Shown piece by piece: positions 24,915-34,567 of a DNA stretch of 64,000 nt. Origin of the DNA: Microbulbifer rhizosphaerae (GTDB lineage Bacteria > Pseudomonadota > Gammaproteobacteria > Pseudomonadales > Cellvibrionaceae); the NCBI RefSeq assembly GCF_014191725.1, contig NZ_JACHWZ010000013.1, positions 62,001-126,000 on the forward strand. The letters are read 5' to 3'. The position numbers and the translations under genes are program-made. Below the pieces are notes generated by a model. The model saw nothing but the letters and a program-made list of their open reading frames with translations, did not search any database and was not told the DNA's origin. Position 1 is the first letter of the stretch. Every line of letters begins with the position of its first letter.

Positions 24915-25023
24915 GTTGCAGGAGCCTGCTTGCAGGCGAACGGCTACAGCGCTTCGTAGCCTTCGCCTGCAAGCAGGCTCCTACAGCGGGCCTCACGGCC
25001 CGCAAGCGGAGCTGGAGCTCCGC
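24915..25023. repeat. composite REP-like palindromes after ilvE
   Basis: Three nested palindromes: GCAGGAGCCTGCTTGCAGG with its inverse (24918-24984), GCGGGCC/GGCCCGC (24986-25003), and GCGGAGCT/AGCTCCGC (25006-25023). The last two recur in similar form at 29050-29112 next to the gspE-type stop. It ends nine bases short of the ilvE stop and may act as terminator and mRNA 3' protector. Confidence 0.7.
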
Positions 25024-25031
25024 GGTCCCGG

Positions 25032-26009
25032 CTATGAATTCGCCGCCAGCTCCAGATCCGGATCAGCCACATCGGTCAGCCAGCCCAGGTGTGCCTGGCT
25101 CTTGCCCTGCACCACATCGAAATACAGCTGCTGCAGCCGCTTGGTGATCGGGCCCCGGCGGCCCGCGCCTATGCTGCGGCCGTCGAGCATGCGGATGGGC
25201 AGCACCTCAGCGGCCGTGCCGGTGAAGAAGGCCTCGTCGGCGATATAGACTTCATCGCGGGTGATGCGCTTTTCCACCACCTGGTAGCCGCACTCCCTGG
25301 CCAGCTCGATTACCGAGTTGCGGGTGATGCCGTCCAGGCAGGAGGTGAGTTCCGGGGTGTAGAGGACGCCGTCACTGACGATAAAGATATTCTCGCCGCT
25401 GCCCTCGGCCACATAGCCCTCCGGGTCCAGTAGCAGGGCCTCCTCGCAGCCGTTGCGGATCGCTTCCTGCAGCGCCAGCATTGAATTGATGTAGTTGCCG
25501 TTGGCCTTGGCCTTGCACATGCTGATATTCACGTGGTGGCGAGTGTAGGAGGAGGTGTTCACCTTGATCCCCAGCTCCCGCGCTTCCGGGCTCATGTAGC
25601 TGGGCCACTCCCAGGCGGCGACGATCACGTGGGCCTGCAACTGGTCGGCGCGCAGGCCCATGCCCTCTGAGCCGTAGAACACCATGGGGCGCAGGTAGGC
25701 TTCATGCAATTTGTTCTCGCGCACCACCAGGCGCTGGGCCTCGTTCAGTTGTTCCGCGTCGTAGGGCATGGGGATGTTCATGATTTTGGCGGAGCGGAAA
25801 AGTCGCCGCGTGTGGTCCTGCAGGCGGAAGATACTGGTGGCACTTTCGGTCTGAGCGCCTGCGGCGATTTTAGTTTGATAGGCACGCACGCCTTCGAAGA
25901 CGCCCATGCCATAGTGCAATGTGTGGGTGAGCACATGCACCCGGGCATCACGCCAGGGGATCAATTCGCCATCGAACCAGATGGTGCCGTCGCGGTCGGC
26001 AAAAGACAT
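25032..26009 (-). CDS. ilvE: branched-chain amino-acid aminotransferase
   Basis: 325 aa, fold-type IV PLP enzyme for the last step of Val, Leu and Ile synthesis. Schiff-base Lys is K168 in KAKANGNYINS; GYVAEGSGENIF and CLDGITRNSVIELA are the family signatures. Strong AGGAG seven bases before the ATG. Single gene, separated by 148 bases and a REP element from glnE upstream. D-amino-acid transaminase is excluded by the branched-chain signature set. Confidence 0.95.
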   Translation of the reverse strand: MSFADRDGTIWFDGELIPWRDARVHVLTHTLHYGMGVFEGVRAYQTKIAAGAQTESATSIFRLQDHTRRLFRSAKIMNIPMPYDAEQLNEAQRLVVRENKLHEAYLRPMVFYGSEGMGLRADQLQAHVIVAAWEWPSYMSPEARELGIKVNTSSYTRHHVNISMCKAKANGNYINSMLALQEAIRNGCEEALLLDPEGYVAEGSGENIFIVSDGVLYTPELTSCLDGITRNSVIELARECGYQVVEKRITRDEVYIADEAFFTGTAAEVLPIRMLDGRSIGAGRRGPITKRLQQLYFDVVQGKSQAHLGWLTDVADPDLELAANS

Positions 26010-26046
26010 GGGAAAACTCCTACAGATCTAGCTGTTCCCACTCTTC

Positions 26047-26121
26047 TGTAGGAGCGGCCGTTGGCCGCGATCAAGCTCGTATCTTCGCACGTACCGATCG
26101 CGGCCAACGGCCGCCCCTACA
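26047..26121. repeat. REP-like inverted repeat, family A copy
   Basis: 26-base arms starting TGTAGGAGCGGCCGTTGG, nearly perfectly complementary (one mismatch), with a 23-base spacer. Same family as 34422-34497 and 37863-37937. Lies between glnE and ilvE. Confidence 0.85.
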
Positions 26122-26157
26122 AGGGTGGAATTCCGGTAAAAACAGTTTAGGCGGGGC

Positions 26158-29010
26158 TCAACCGAGCAGCAGCCGCCAGCTTGTTTGCACGGTCTTTCTT
26201 TCCGCTTTGAAGTGGTCACCGGCAACAGCTCCCGGCAGTTGTTGTAGCGCCAGGCGATGACCTTCGGATCGGTAGGCTTTGTAGGCGTCGATCAGATGCG
26301 CGGCTTGGTGGGCCGGCATCAGGCCCGCCTCGGTGAGGCTTTCGAGTATGCGGATATTGTCGGTGTACCGCACAATCGACGGCGCTTTCCGCGCCCAGGC
26401 CAGTGCCGCATATTGAACCATAAATTCGATGTCGACAATACCGCCGGGGCCCTGCTTGAGGTCGAAAGTCCCGCCGTTGCTCTTATCCAGGTGCGCGCGC
26501 ATCTTATCGCGCATGGCGACCACTTCGCCGCGCAATTTCTTCTCGTCTCGGGGTTGGCACAGCAGATCCAGGCGCAGCTGTTCAAACCCGGCGCAGAGGC
26601 GCGGGCTGCCCGCCACCGGGCGGGCGCGCACCAGCGCCTGGTGCTCCCAGGTCCAGGCGCTCTCGCGCTGGTATTTTTCGAACGCGGCCAGCGAGGTCAC
26701 CAACAGGCCGGAGTTGCCGGAGGGGCGCAGGCGGGTGTCCACCTCGTACAGGGGGCCGCTGAGGGTGCGGGTCTGCAGGATGTGGATCAGCCGCTGGGCC
26801 AGGCGGGTGTAGAAACTCAGGTTATCGATTCTGGTGGCGCCGTCGGTGCTCTCTTGCGGATCGGCATCGTGCACGAAGACGATATCCAGGTCCGAGCCGT
26901 GGCCCAGCTCCAGGCCGCCCAGCTTACCGTAGGCGACGATGGCGAAGCGCATATCCCCATCGGAGCTGCCCGCGGGTGCGCCGTATTTTTCCAGCATCTG
27001 CCGCCAGGCCATCTGCAGTGACTGCTGCAGTATCGCTTCCGCCAGCCAGGTGAGGGAGTCGCTCACTTTCATCAGCGGCAGTGTGCCGTTCACCTCCTGG
27101 GCGGCGATGCGCAGACTCTGACTCTGCTTGAAGTGGCGCAGGGCCTCCATCTGCATCTCCAGGTCGCCGGGGTCCAGGCGCAGCATTTCCCGGCGCAGTT
27201 CATCGGCGATATCCTCCCGGGAGGCGGGTGCCAGCAGGCGGCGGGAATCCAGCAGTTCGTCCAGCAGTATCGGGTGGCGGGCCAACTGCTCAGCGATGCG
27301 GGGGCTGGCGCAGCACAGGCTCAGCAACTGGTTCAGTACCGGGGGATTTTCATTGATCAGCACCAGGTAGGCGCTGCGGCGCAGCACCGAGCGCACCAGC
27401 GGCAATACCCGTTCGAGGGCCAGCAGTGAATTTTCCTCCTGTGCGGCGGCCGCCAGCAACAGGGGGATAAACCGGTCCAGACGCACGCGGGCGGTACTGG
27501 GTAACGCGGAAACGATTCGCTCACCGCGCAGTTCCGCCAGCAACTTCAATGCCGCCGGGGCGGGGGCGAAGCCCGCTTCGCCGAGGGTGCGCAGGTTGAC
27601 CGCTTCCAGGGTTTCACTGCCGCAGCCGGCCCACAGGCTCTCCCACTCCTCCGCCGCACTGGGTTCGGCGATCTCCTCCGGCGGCGCGATCACCGTGTCG
27701 AACTCCCGCTCGATCACCCCGCGCCGGTCGGCCAGTTCGCCGAGTAATTGCTCCCAGCTGTCGTAACCGAGGGCGAAAGCCAGTCGTTCGCGGCGCTCGC
27801 TCTCCGCCGGCAGGGTCTGCGTCTGCCGGTCGCGCTCCGCCTGCAGCGCGTGCTCGATCCGGCGCAGCAGCAGGTAGGCCACCGCCAGTTGGTCGGCGGC
27901 GCCGGGCTCCAGGTGACCGTCGCTCTCCAGCAGCGGCAGCAGCTTGAGCAGGTTGCGCTCGCGCAGGGCAGGCTCGCGGCCGCCGCGGATCAGCTGAAAG
28001 GATTGGACGATAAATTCGACTTCGCGGATTCCCCCCCTGCCCAGCTTGATATTGTCACCGAGGCTGCGGGCGCGCACCTGGCGCTGGATCAGCGATTTCA
28101 TTTCGCGCAGCGCATCTATTGCGCCGAAGTCGATATAGCGGCGGTAGGTGAAGGGGCGCAGCAGCTCCATCAGCTCGGCGGCATCGGCCCCGCTGCCCGC
28201 CACCGGACGCGCCTTGACCATGGCGTAGCGCTCCCATTCGCGCCCCTGGGTCTGGTAGTAGTCTTCCAGGGCGGCGAAGTGGCTCACCAGTGGGCCGCTG
28301 TCGCCGTAGGGGCGCAGGCGCATGTCCACGCGGAACACGAAACCGTCGGCGGTGATGGCGTCCAGGGATTTGATCAGCCGCTGGCCCAGGCGCTGGAAGA
28401 ATTTCTGGTTTTCCAGGGACTGCTCGCCATCGGTGTGGCCCGGAGAGTGGTACGCGAGGATCAGGTCGATATCCGAAGACAGGTTCAACTCGCGGGCCCC
28501 CAGTTTGCCCATGCCCAGCACCACCAGGGACTGGGGGTTGCCGCTGTCGTCCCGCGGCTCGCCGTAGCGGCCGGCCAGCTCGCGATGGTGCCAGTCCAGC
28601 GCGGTTTGAATACAGGTTTCCGCCAGATCGCTGAGGCGGGTGCAGACCCGGGGAATATCCCACTGGCCGGCGAAATCCCGCCAAATCGCCTCGGCGATGG
28701 CGCGGTTGCGCAGGCGGCGCAGCTCGCGGTCGAGGGCTTCCTCGCTGTCGATATTTTCCAGCGCGGAGGTGTCCAGGCCCAGGTCTTCGCTCTGCAGTAA
28801 ATCGGGCAGCAGTTCGGGAGTACGGCAGCACTGCTGGAAGAAGAAGTCCGAGCCGATAAAGCTGCGCGCCAAATCCAGTTGCAGGGATTTGTCCTGCAAC
28901 AGGGATTCGGCCTTTGCGGTGAGTTCTTCGCCCGCGGATTCTCGCCAGTGGTGCCACTGGTCATCGAGTTGCGGGCTGAATTGCGATGGGCAGGTTTCGA
29001 ATAGTGGCAT
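26158..29010 (-). CDS. glnE: bifunctional glutamine synthetase adenylyltransferase/deadenylase
   Basis: 950 aa. Controls glutamine synthetase by adding or removing AMP in response to PII. Two nucleotidyltransferase modules: the N-terminal deadenylase with GMGKLGARELNLSSDIDL (about 166-183, D180 and D182) and the C-terminal adenylylase with YGKLGGLELGHGSDLDIVFVHD near residue 700; a regulatory domain lies between. Start taken at ATG 29010 (MPLFETCPSQFS) because the ATG at 29034 lies inside a REP half-element. Single gene. Confidence 0.95.
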   Translation of the reverse strand: MPLFETCPSQFSPQLDDQWHHWRESAGEELTAKAESLLQDKSLQLDLARSFIGSDFFFQQCCRTPELLPDLLQSEDLGLDTSALENIDSEEALDRELRRLRNRAIAEAIWRDFAGQWDIPRVCTRLSDLAETCIQTALDWHHRELAGRYGEPRDDSGNPQSLVVLGMGKLGARELNLSSDIDLILAYHSPGHTDGEQSLENQKFFQRLGQRLIKSLDAITADGFVFRVDMRLRPYGDSGPLVSHFAALEDYYQTQGREWERYAMVKARPVAGSGADAAELMELLRPFTYRRYIDFGAIDALREMKSLIQRQVRARSLGDNIKLGRGGIREVEFIVQSFQLIRGGREPALRERNLLKLLPLLESDGHLEPGAADQLAVAYLLLRRIEHALQAERDRQTQTLPAESERRERLAFALGYDSWEQLLGELADRRGVIEREFDTVIAPPEEIAEPSAAEEWESLWAGCGSETLEAVNLRTLGEAGFAPAPAALKLLAELRGERIVSALPSTARVRLDRFIPLLLAAAAQEENSLLALERVLPLVRSVLRRSAYLVLINENPPVLNQLLSLCCASPRIAEQLARHPILLDELLDSRRLLAPASREDIADELRREMLRLDPGDLEMQMEALRHFKQSQSLRIAAQEVNGTLPLMKVSDSLTWLAEAILQQSLQMAWRQMLEKYGAPAGSSDGDMRFAIVAYGKLGGLELGHGSDLDIVFVHDADPQESTDGATRIDNLSFYTRLAQRLIHILQTRTLSGPLYEVDTRLRPSGNSGLLVTSLAAFEKYQRESAWTWEHQALVRARPVAGSPRLCAGFEQLRLDLLCQPRDEKKLRGEVVAMRDKMRAHLDKSNGGTFDLKQGPGGIVDIEFMVQYAALAWARKAPSIVRYTDNIRILESLTEAGLMPAHQAAHLIDAYKAYRSEGHRLALQQLPGAVAGDHFKAERKTVQTSWRLLLG

Positions 29011-29022
29011 TGGCGGTGTTCC

Positions 29023-29112
29023 GATCGCGGCCATGGGCCGCTCCTACAGGCGGGCCTGCGGCCCGATGCGGAGCTGGAGCCCTTAGCGCTCTATAAACAG
29101 CTCCGCGGTCCC
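29023..29112. repeat. REP family A half-element plus second hairpin, between gspE-type gene and glnE
   Basis: 29023-29048 equals the right arm of the family A element (GATCGCGGCC...CTCCTACA). It is followed by CGGGCCTGCGGCCCG and by GGAGCTGGAGC...GCTCCGCGGTCCCGG, the same order as at 24975-25031. The segment provides a spurious upstream ATG for glnE and ends next to the stop of the ATPase gene. Confidence 0.7.
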
Positions 29113-29117
29113 GGGAA

Positions 29118-30902
29118 TTAAAACGCGATATCCGGCGGCGGCGCCACGCGCAGGACTTCCGCCACGGTGGTGATACCTGCGGCGACCTTCTTGGCGCCGG
29201 ACAGGCGCAGGCTGTTCATGCCCTCGCGCATACCCTGGCGACGCAGCTGCTGCAGGTCGCAGTCGGGCGTGACCAGGCCTTGGATGGATTCGCTGAACGG
29301 CAGTATCTCGTAGATGCCCTGACGCCCCCGGTAACCGGTATTGCGGCACTCCAGGCAGCCCTCGGGGCGGTAGACCACGTCCGGCAGTGGCGCCTTCCAG
29401 GGCCGCACCAGCGCCTGCCAGTCCTCCTCGCTGACCTTGTCCTTGCGCTTGCACGCGGGGCACAGGGTGCGCACCAGCCGCTGGGCCATCACCCCCAGCA
29501 CCGTGGATTTCAGCAGGTAGTGCGGCAGCCCCAGGTCCAGCAAACGGGTGACCGCGGTGGGGGCGTCGTTGGTGTGCAGGGTGGAGATCACCAGGTGGCC
29601 GGTGAGCGCCGCCTGCACTGCCATCTGCGCGGTTTCCAGGTCGCGGATCTCGCCCACCATGATAATGTCCGGGTCCTGGCGCATCAGGGTGCGGATGCCG
29701 GCGGCGAAGTCGAGGCCGATGGCGTGGTGCACCTGGGTCTGGTTGAAGCTCTCCTCCACCATCTCGATAGGGTCCTCGATGGTGGAGACATTCACTTCGC
29801 TGGTGGCCAGCTGCTTGAGACCGGTGTACAGGGTGGTGGTCTTGCCGGAGCCGGTGGGGCCGGTGACCAGGACTATACCGTTGGGGCGGCCGAGCATGGT
29901 ATGCCAGCGGGCCAGGTCGTCGCCACCCAGGCCCAGATCGCTGTAGGAGCGCGCCAGCACCTCGGGGTCGAAGATCCGCATCACCAGTTTTTCACCGAAA
30001 GCGGTGGGCAGGGTGGAGAGGCGCAGTTCCACCTCGCTGCCGTCCGGGCGCTTGGTCTTGATGCGGCCGTCCTGGGGCTTGCGCTTCTCCGCCACATTCA
30101 TGCGCCCGAGAATTTTCAGGCGGCTGGTGACCGCGGCGTTGACCTGGTCCGGCAGTTCGTGGATAGGGTGCAGCACGCCGTCGATGCGGAAACGGATGCG
30201 CGCCATCTCCCGCCGGGGTTCGATATGGATATCACTGGCGCGCTGGTCGAAGGCGTGCTGCAACAGCCAGTCGACGATATTGACGATGTGCTGGTCGTCG
30301 GCGTCCGGGTCCTTGAGCTTGCCCAGTTCCAGCAGTTGCTCGAAATTGCCGGCACCGGAGCTGCCCTTGAGGCCGCTGGCCCCGGAGATGGAACTGGCCA
30401 GGGAGTAAAACTCCACACAGTAGCGCTGGATATCCGCCGGGCTGGCCACTACCCGCTGCACCGTCCGACCGCTGGTGTGTTCCAGTTGTTCTTCCCAACC
30501 GCTGGTATAGGGCTGCGCCGTGGCTACCAGCAGCATGTCCTTGGTAGCCTCCACACAGAGGATCTGGTGGCGCTTGGCAAACTGGAAGCTCATCACCTCG
30601 GTGACTGCGGCCACATTCACCTTGAGAGGGTCGATATGGTAGAGGCCGTGAGAGGAGGAATCCGCCAGCCACTGGGTGAGGGTCCCGTCGTCCAGTACCT
30701 TGCCCGGGCGCTTGCGATTCTCCAGTTCACAGCTGGCGATATAGCTGAGCGGGTGCATTTGCGCCTGCTCAGCGGTGCGCGGGGTGCCGATCAGCCGGTT
30801 GGCGTCCTGTCGGTTGATATAGCCCTGGGATACCAGGTCTTCCAGCAATCCCCGCAAATCCAGTAACCTGTCCGCAACTTTGCCTACCATAGGGAAACCC
30901 AT
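29118..30902 (-). CDS. GspE/PilB-type secretion or pilus ATPase (orphan)
   Basis: 594 aa. N-terminal MshEN/T2SSE_N-like domain (about 45-165) and an AAA-type ATPase with Walker A GPTGSGKT (348-355), Asp box, Walker B DIIMVGEI (412-419), His box GHLVISTLHTND and a four-Cys zinc motif (C481, C484, C516, C519). It would power assembly of a type II secretion or type IV pilus-like machine at the inner membrane. No secretin, pilin or platform gene lies nearby, so the machine it serves is unknown; MshE-like c-di-GMP binding cannot be judged. ATG 30902 or 30890. Divergent from the phosphate genes, with two GTGCAC sites at 30952 and 30972 between them. Confidence 0.85.
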   Translation of the reverse strand: MGFPMVGKVADRLLDLRGLLEDLVSQGYINRQDANRLIGTPRTAEQAQMHPLSYIASCELENRKRPGKVLDDGTLTQWLADSSSHGLYHIDPLKVNVAAVTEVMSFQFAKRHQILCVEATKDMLLVATAQPYTSGWEEQLEHTSGRTVQRVVASPADIQRYCVEFYSLASSISGASGLKGSSGAGNFEQLLELGKLKDPDADDQHIVNIVDWLLQHAFDQRASDIHIEPRREMARIRFRIDGVLHPIHELPDQVNAAVTSRLKILGRMNVAEKRKPQDGRIKTKRPDGSEVELRLSTLPTAFGEKLVMRIFDPEVLARSYSDLGLGGDDLARWHTMLGRPNGIVLVTGPTGSGKTTTLYTGLKQLATSEVNVSTIEDPIEMVEESFNQTQVHHAIGLDFAAGIRTLMRQDPDIIMVGEIRDLETAQMAVQAALTGHLVISTLHTNDAPTAVTRLLDLGLPHYLLKSTVLGVMAQRLVRTLCPACKRKDKVSEEDWQALVRPWKAPLPDVVYRPEGCLECRNTGYRGRQGIYEILPFSESIQGLVTPDCDLQQLRRQGMREGMNSLRLSGAKKVAAGITTVAEVLRVAPPPDIAF

Positions 30903-31114
30903 TCTTCCATTGTCCGACCGCGCATTGTAGCTCTATCGGAACCCGGTGACAGTGCACCGTTAACGCGCATTGTGCACAAACTTTCGCCACCGGGTGGCTC
31001 CAGGATCACCCGCGCGTACGGGGGGGAGATTTATGGGCGAGCGGGTTATTAACGCCCTTCCGACAAGTTGCGGTACCATGCCGCCCATTTGCGCCAGAGA
31101 GCAAAGGAGCACCC

Positions 31115-31792
31115 ATGCCCCTGTCCAATATCGCCAGCCTGTTTGGCCGCTCGCCGATCAAGCCGATCAAGGAGCATATGGCCACGGCCCACGAGGCCTC
31201 GGCGGACCTGGTCCCCTTCTTCGAAGCCCTGATGCAGGGTGACCTGGCCACCGCCGAGCAGGTCCAGCAGCGTATCTCCGCCAGCGAGAACCGCGCTGAC
31301 GACATCAAGAAAGACCTGCGCCTGCACCTGCCGGACAGCCTGTTTATGCCGGTTTCCCGCTCGGATCTGCTGGAGCTGCTCCACGCCCAGGATGAAGTGG
31401 CCAACACCGCCCAGGATATCGCCGGGCTGGCCACCGGCCGCAAGATGGAGATTCCGCAACAGTTGCAGCCGCTGATGAAGACCTTCGTCGACAGCGCCGT
31501 AGCCGCCTCCGCCCAGGCCCTGCTCGCCATCAACGAGCTGGACGAGTTATTGGAATCCGGCTTTGCCGGGCGCGAAGTGGATATCGCCCAGCGCATGACC
31601 GAGGAGCTGGACGAACTGGAGCGCAAGTCCGACAAGCTGGAAGTGGAAGTGCGCGCGGCGCTGTTCAAAATCGAAAAAGAACTACCGCCGGTGGATGTAA
31701 TCTTTCTCTACCGGGTGATCGATTGGATCGGCGACCTGGCCGACCGCGCCCACAGCGTGGGTAACCGTTTGCAGTTGTTATTGGCACGCTAG
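31115..31792 (+). CDS. DUF47/TIGR00153 PhoU-like phosphate transport regulator
   Basis: 225 aa, mostly alpha-helical, with the family start PLSNIASLFGRSPIKPI and the repeated acidic segments (SENRADDIKKDLRLHLP, DELERKSDKLEVEVRAALF) that bind metals in PhoU-type bundles. Excellent AAGGAG five bases before the ATG. Ten bases ahead of pit, the usual arrangement, where it is thought to modulate the low-affinity phosphate carrier. Confidence 0.92.
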   Translation: MPLSNIASLFGRSPIKPIKEHMATAHEASADLVPFFEALMQGDLATAEQVQQRISASENRADDIKKDLRLHLPDSLFMPVSRSDLLELLHAQDEVANTAQDIAGLATGRKMEIPQQLQPLMKTFVDSAVAASAQALLAINELDELLESGFAGREVDIAQRMTEELDELERKSDKLEVEVRAALFKIEKELPPVDVIFLYRVIDWIGDLADRAHSVGNRLQLLLAR

Positions 31793-31802
31793 GGGGCTTA
31801 CC

Positions 31803-33077
31803 GTGGAAATTCTTACTCAATACGGCACTGTGCTGTTGATCCTGGCCTGCGTATTCGGTTTCTTTATGGCCTGGGGGGTCGGCGCCAACGACGTGGCCAA
31901 CGCCATGGGCACCTCGGTGGGTTCCCGCGCGCTGACCATCAAACAGGCGATCCTGATCGCCATGATCTTTGAGTTCGCCGGCGCCTACCTGGCTGGCGGC
32001 GAGGTCACCGCCACCATCCGCAAGGGCATCATCGCGTCGGATGTCTTCAACGACCAGCCCGAACTGCTGGTGTACGGCATGCTCTCGGCGCTGCTCGCCG
32101 CCGGCACCTGGCTGATGATCGCGAGTATTCTCGGCTGGCCCGTGTCCACCACCCACTCCATCGTCGGCGCCATCGTCGGTTTTTCTGCGGTTGGAATCTC
32201 CATGGAGGCGGTGGCCTGGGGCAAGGTGGGCAGTATCGTGGCCAGTTGGGTGGTGTCGCCGCTGCTCGCCGGCACCATTGCATTTTTACTCTTCCGCAGC
32301 GTGCAGCGGCTGATCCTCAATACCGAGGACCCCTTCAACAATGCCAAGCGCTATATCCCCTTCTATATGTTCGCGGTGGGCTGGATGATCGCCATGGTGA
32401 CTTTGACCAAGGGGTTGAAGCACGTACTGAAAGATGCCCAAATCGAGCTGTCTTTTTTGCAGGATGCGGGCATTGCCGCGCTGGTGGGTCTGCTGGTGAT
32501 GGGTATCGGTGTGACCATGCTGAAGCGCATCAAGCGCGATCCGGCCCGCGAGCGGGAGAACCGCTTTGCCAATGTGGAGCGGGTCTTCGCCATCCTGATG
32601 GTCTTTACCGCCTGTGCCATGGCCTTCGCCCACGGCTCCAACGACGTGGCCAACGCGGTGGGGCCGCTGGCCGCGATAGTCAATACGGTGCAGACCGGCG
32701 CGGTAGGGGCCAAGGCCACCATGCCCTCGTGGATTCTACTGCTGGGGGGCGCCGGTATCGTGGTGGGCTTGGCCACCTACGGCTTCAAGGTAATGGCCAC
32801 CATCGGCCGCAAGATCACCGAACTGACTCCGAGCCGCGGCTTTGCCGCCGAACTGGGCGCGGCCTCCACCGTGGTGCTGGCCTCCGGTACCGGCCTGCCG
32901 GTTTCCACCACCCACACCCTGGTGGGCGCGGTGCTGGGCGTGGGCCTGGCCCGCGGTATCGGCGCACTGAACCTGCGCATGATCAGCACCATCGCCGTCT
33001 CCTGGGTGGTCACCCTGCCCGCCGGTGCCGGTATTGCGATTCTGTTTTTCTTTTTCTTCAAGGGCGTGTTCGGCTAG
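31803..33077 (+). CDS. pit: low-affinity inorganic phosphate transporter
   Basis: 424 aa inner-membrane PHO4-family carrier (metal phosphate:H+ symport). Two signature repeats are present: GANDVANAMGTSVGSRALT near the N-terminus and GSNDVANAVGPLAA in the second half, with about ten membrane helices. Starts at GTG 31803 with AGGGGG upstream. Co-transcribed with the PhoU-like regulator and ended by a strong terminator. Confidence 0.95.
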   Translation: MEILTQYGTVLLILACVFGFFMAWGVGANDVANAMGTSVGSRALTIKQAILIAMIFEFAGAYLAGGEVTATIRKGIIASDVFNDQPELLVYGMLSALLAAGTWLMIASILGWPVSTTHSIVGAIVGFSAVGISMEAVAWGKVGSIVASWVVSPLLAGTIAFLLFRSVQRLILNTEDPFNNAKRYIPFYMFAVGWMIAMVTLTKGLKHVLKDAQIELSFLQDAGIAALVGLLVMGIGVTMLKRIKRDPARERENRFANVERVFAILMVFTACAMAFAHGSNDVANAVGPLAAIVNTVQTGAVGAKATMPSWILLLGGAGIVVGLATYGFKVMATIGRKITELTPSRGFAAELGAASTVVLASGTGLPVSTTHTLVGAVLGVGLARGIGALNLRMISTIAVSWVVTLPAGAGIAILFFFFFKGVFG

Positions 33078-33097
33078 CAGCCGGATACATAACTGCT

Positions 33098-33133
33098 AAA
33101 AAGGGGAGGCGTCACCGACGCCTCCCCTTTTTC
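33098..33133 (+). terminator. Rho-independent terminator after pit
   Basis: Perfect 11-bp stem GGGGAGGCGTC / GACGCCTCCCC with a three-base loop, followed by T5 and preceded by A6, so it can work in both directions. It closes the phosphate operon. Confidence 0.95.
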
Positions 33134-33247
33134 TTGCCATGATGATCCTGGAATTCGCCGATATCGATAAGCGGCAGGGAAGTGATCTATCTGCGCGGTC
33201 AGATAACGCTATTATTATAGCCGCGGTGCTGATCGACAGGTGGCGCC

Positions 33248-34426
33248 ATGAAAAGGATAAGGGACAGAGCTATGGGTAATTCCGCGGTACCAGACCTGAA
33301 ACAGCAGCTGCAGCAACTGGTGGCCTGCCCCAGTGTCAGCGCCACCGATCCCAAACTGGACATGGGTAACCGCGGGGTGGTGGAACTGCTCGCGGCCTGG
33401 CTGGAAACCCTGGGCTTTTCGGTGGAACTGATGCCCCTTCCGGGCCAGCCGGACAAGGTTAATATGATCGCCACACTGGGGAAGGGTAACGGCGGCCTGG
33501 TACTGGCGGGCCACACCGATACGGTTCCCTACGACGAGGGCCGCTGGCAGACGGATCCGTTTGAACTGCGGGAAAGGGACAACCGCTTCTACGGCCTGGG
33601 CAGCACCGATATGAAGGGCTTTTTCCCTATAGCCATCGAAGCGGCCAAATCCTTTATCGGCAAACCGCTGCAGCAACCGCTGATTATTCTCGCCACCGCC
33701 GATGAGGAAACCTCCATGGCCGGTGCCCGCGCCCTGGTAAAGGCCAGTCGGCCGCGGGCCCGCTACGCGGTGGTGGGCGAGCCCACCGGACTGAAACCCA
33801 TCCGCATGCACAAGGGCGTGATGATGGAAGCGGTGCGTATCACAGGCCGCTCCGGCCACTCCTCCGATCCTTCGCTGGGCGCCAGCGCCCTGGAGGCCAT
33901 GCACAGGGCTATCAGTGAGCTGCTGGCACTGCGCAGCGAGTGGCAGCAGCGCTACCGCAACCCCGGTTTTGCGGTGCCGGTGCCGACGATGAACCTGGGT
34001 TGTATCCACGGCGGCGACAACCCAAACCGGATCTGCGGCTATACCGAACTGCAGTTCGACGTGCGCCCACTGCCGGGTATGCCACTGGCGGACTTGCGCG
34101 CAGAGCTGGACAAGCGACTACACGGATGCATCCAGGACGAAAAAATCCAGCTGGAGTACGCGCCGCTGTTTCTGGGCACCGAGGCTTTCGAGCAGTGTGC
34201 CGGCTCGCAGTTGGTGAAGGTAGCGGAGACGCTCACCGGCCACAGCGCGGAAAGCGTGGCCTTTGGCACCGAGGCGCCCTATTTCAAAAGCATGGGGATC
34301 GAAACCATCGTGCTGGGGCCGGGGGATATCGACCAGGCGCACCAGCCGGACGAGTATCTGGGGCAGGAGCGCATCGCACCGATGGTGGAGATACTGCGCG
34401 GGCTGATTGCGAAGTTCTGTCTGTAG
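33248..34426 (+). CDS. argE: acetylornithine deacetylase
   Basis: 392 aa M20-family zinc hydrolase that releases ornithine from N-acetylornithine. Metal ligands and catalytic residues: GHTDTVP (H89, D91), GSTDMKG (D121), DEET (E153/E154), GEPT and the C-terminal IDQAHQPDEY His. AGGTGG precedes ATG 33248; ATG 33272 is an alternative start. The TAG stop is inside the left arm of a REP element. argA follows in the same direction, 141 bases on, so the two arginine genes form a neighbourhood but perhaps not one transcript. Confidence 0.93.
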   Translation: MKRIRDRAMGNSAVPDLKQQLQQLVACPSVSATDPKLDMGNRGVVELLAAWLETLGFSVELMPLPGQPDKVNMIATLGKGNGGLVLAGHTDTVPYDEGRWQTDPFELRERDNRFYGLGSTDMKGFFPIAIEAAKSFIGKPLQQPLIILATADEETSMAGARALVKASRPRARYAVVGEPTGLKPIRMHKGVMMEAVRITGRSGHSSDPSLGASALEAMHRAISELLALRSEWQQRYRNPGFAVPVPTMNLGCIHGGDNPNRICGYTELQFDVRPLPGMPLADLRAELDKRLHGCIQDEKIQLEYAPLFLGTEAFEQCAGSQLVKVAETLTGHSAESVAFGTEAPYFKSMGIETIVLGPGDIDQAHQPDEYLGQERIAPMVEILRGLIAKFCL

Positions 34427-34497
34427 GAGCGGCCGTTGGCCGCGATCAAGTTTGGTAGAACCGGATAATCTGATCGCGGCCAACGGCCGCTCCTACA
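34422..34497. repeat. REP-like inverted repeat, family A copy overlapping the argE stop
   Basis: 26-base arms (34422-34447 and 34472-34497), perfectly complementary, starting TGTAGGAGCGGCCG. The TAG stop codon of argE is part of the left arm. Confidence 0.9.
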
Positions 34498-34567
34498 GGG
34501 AAAACTGCGCGGTCCCAAAATACGGTATATTTCCACAATATTTCTTCAACACACGGAATACGCATTC

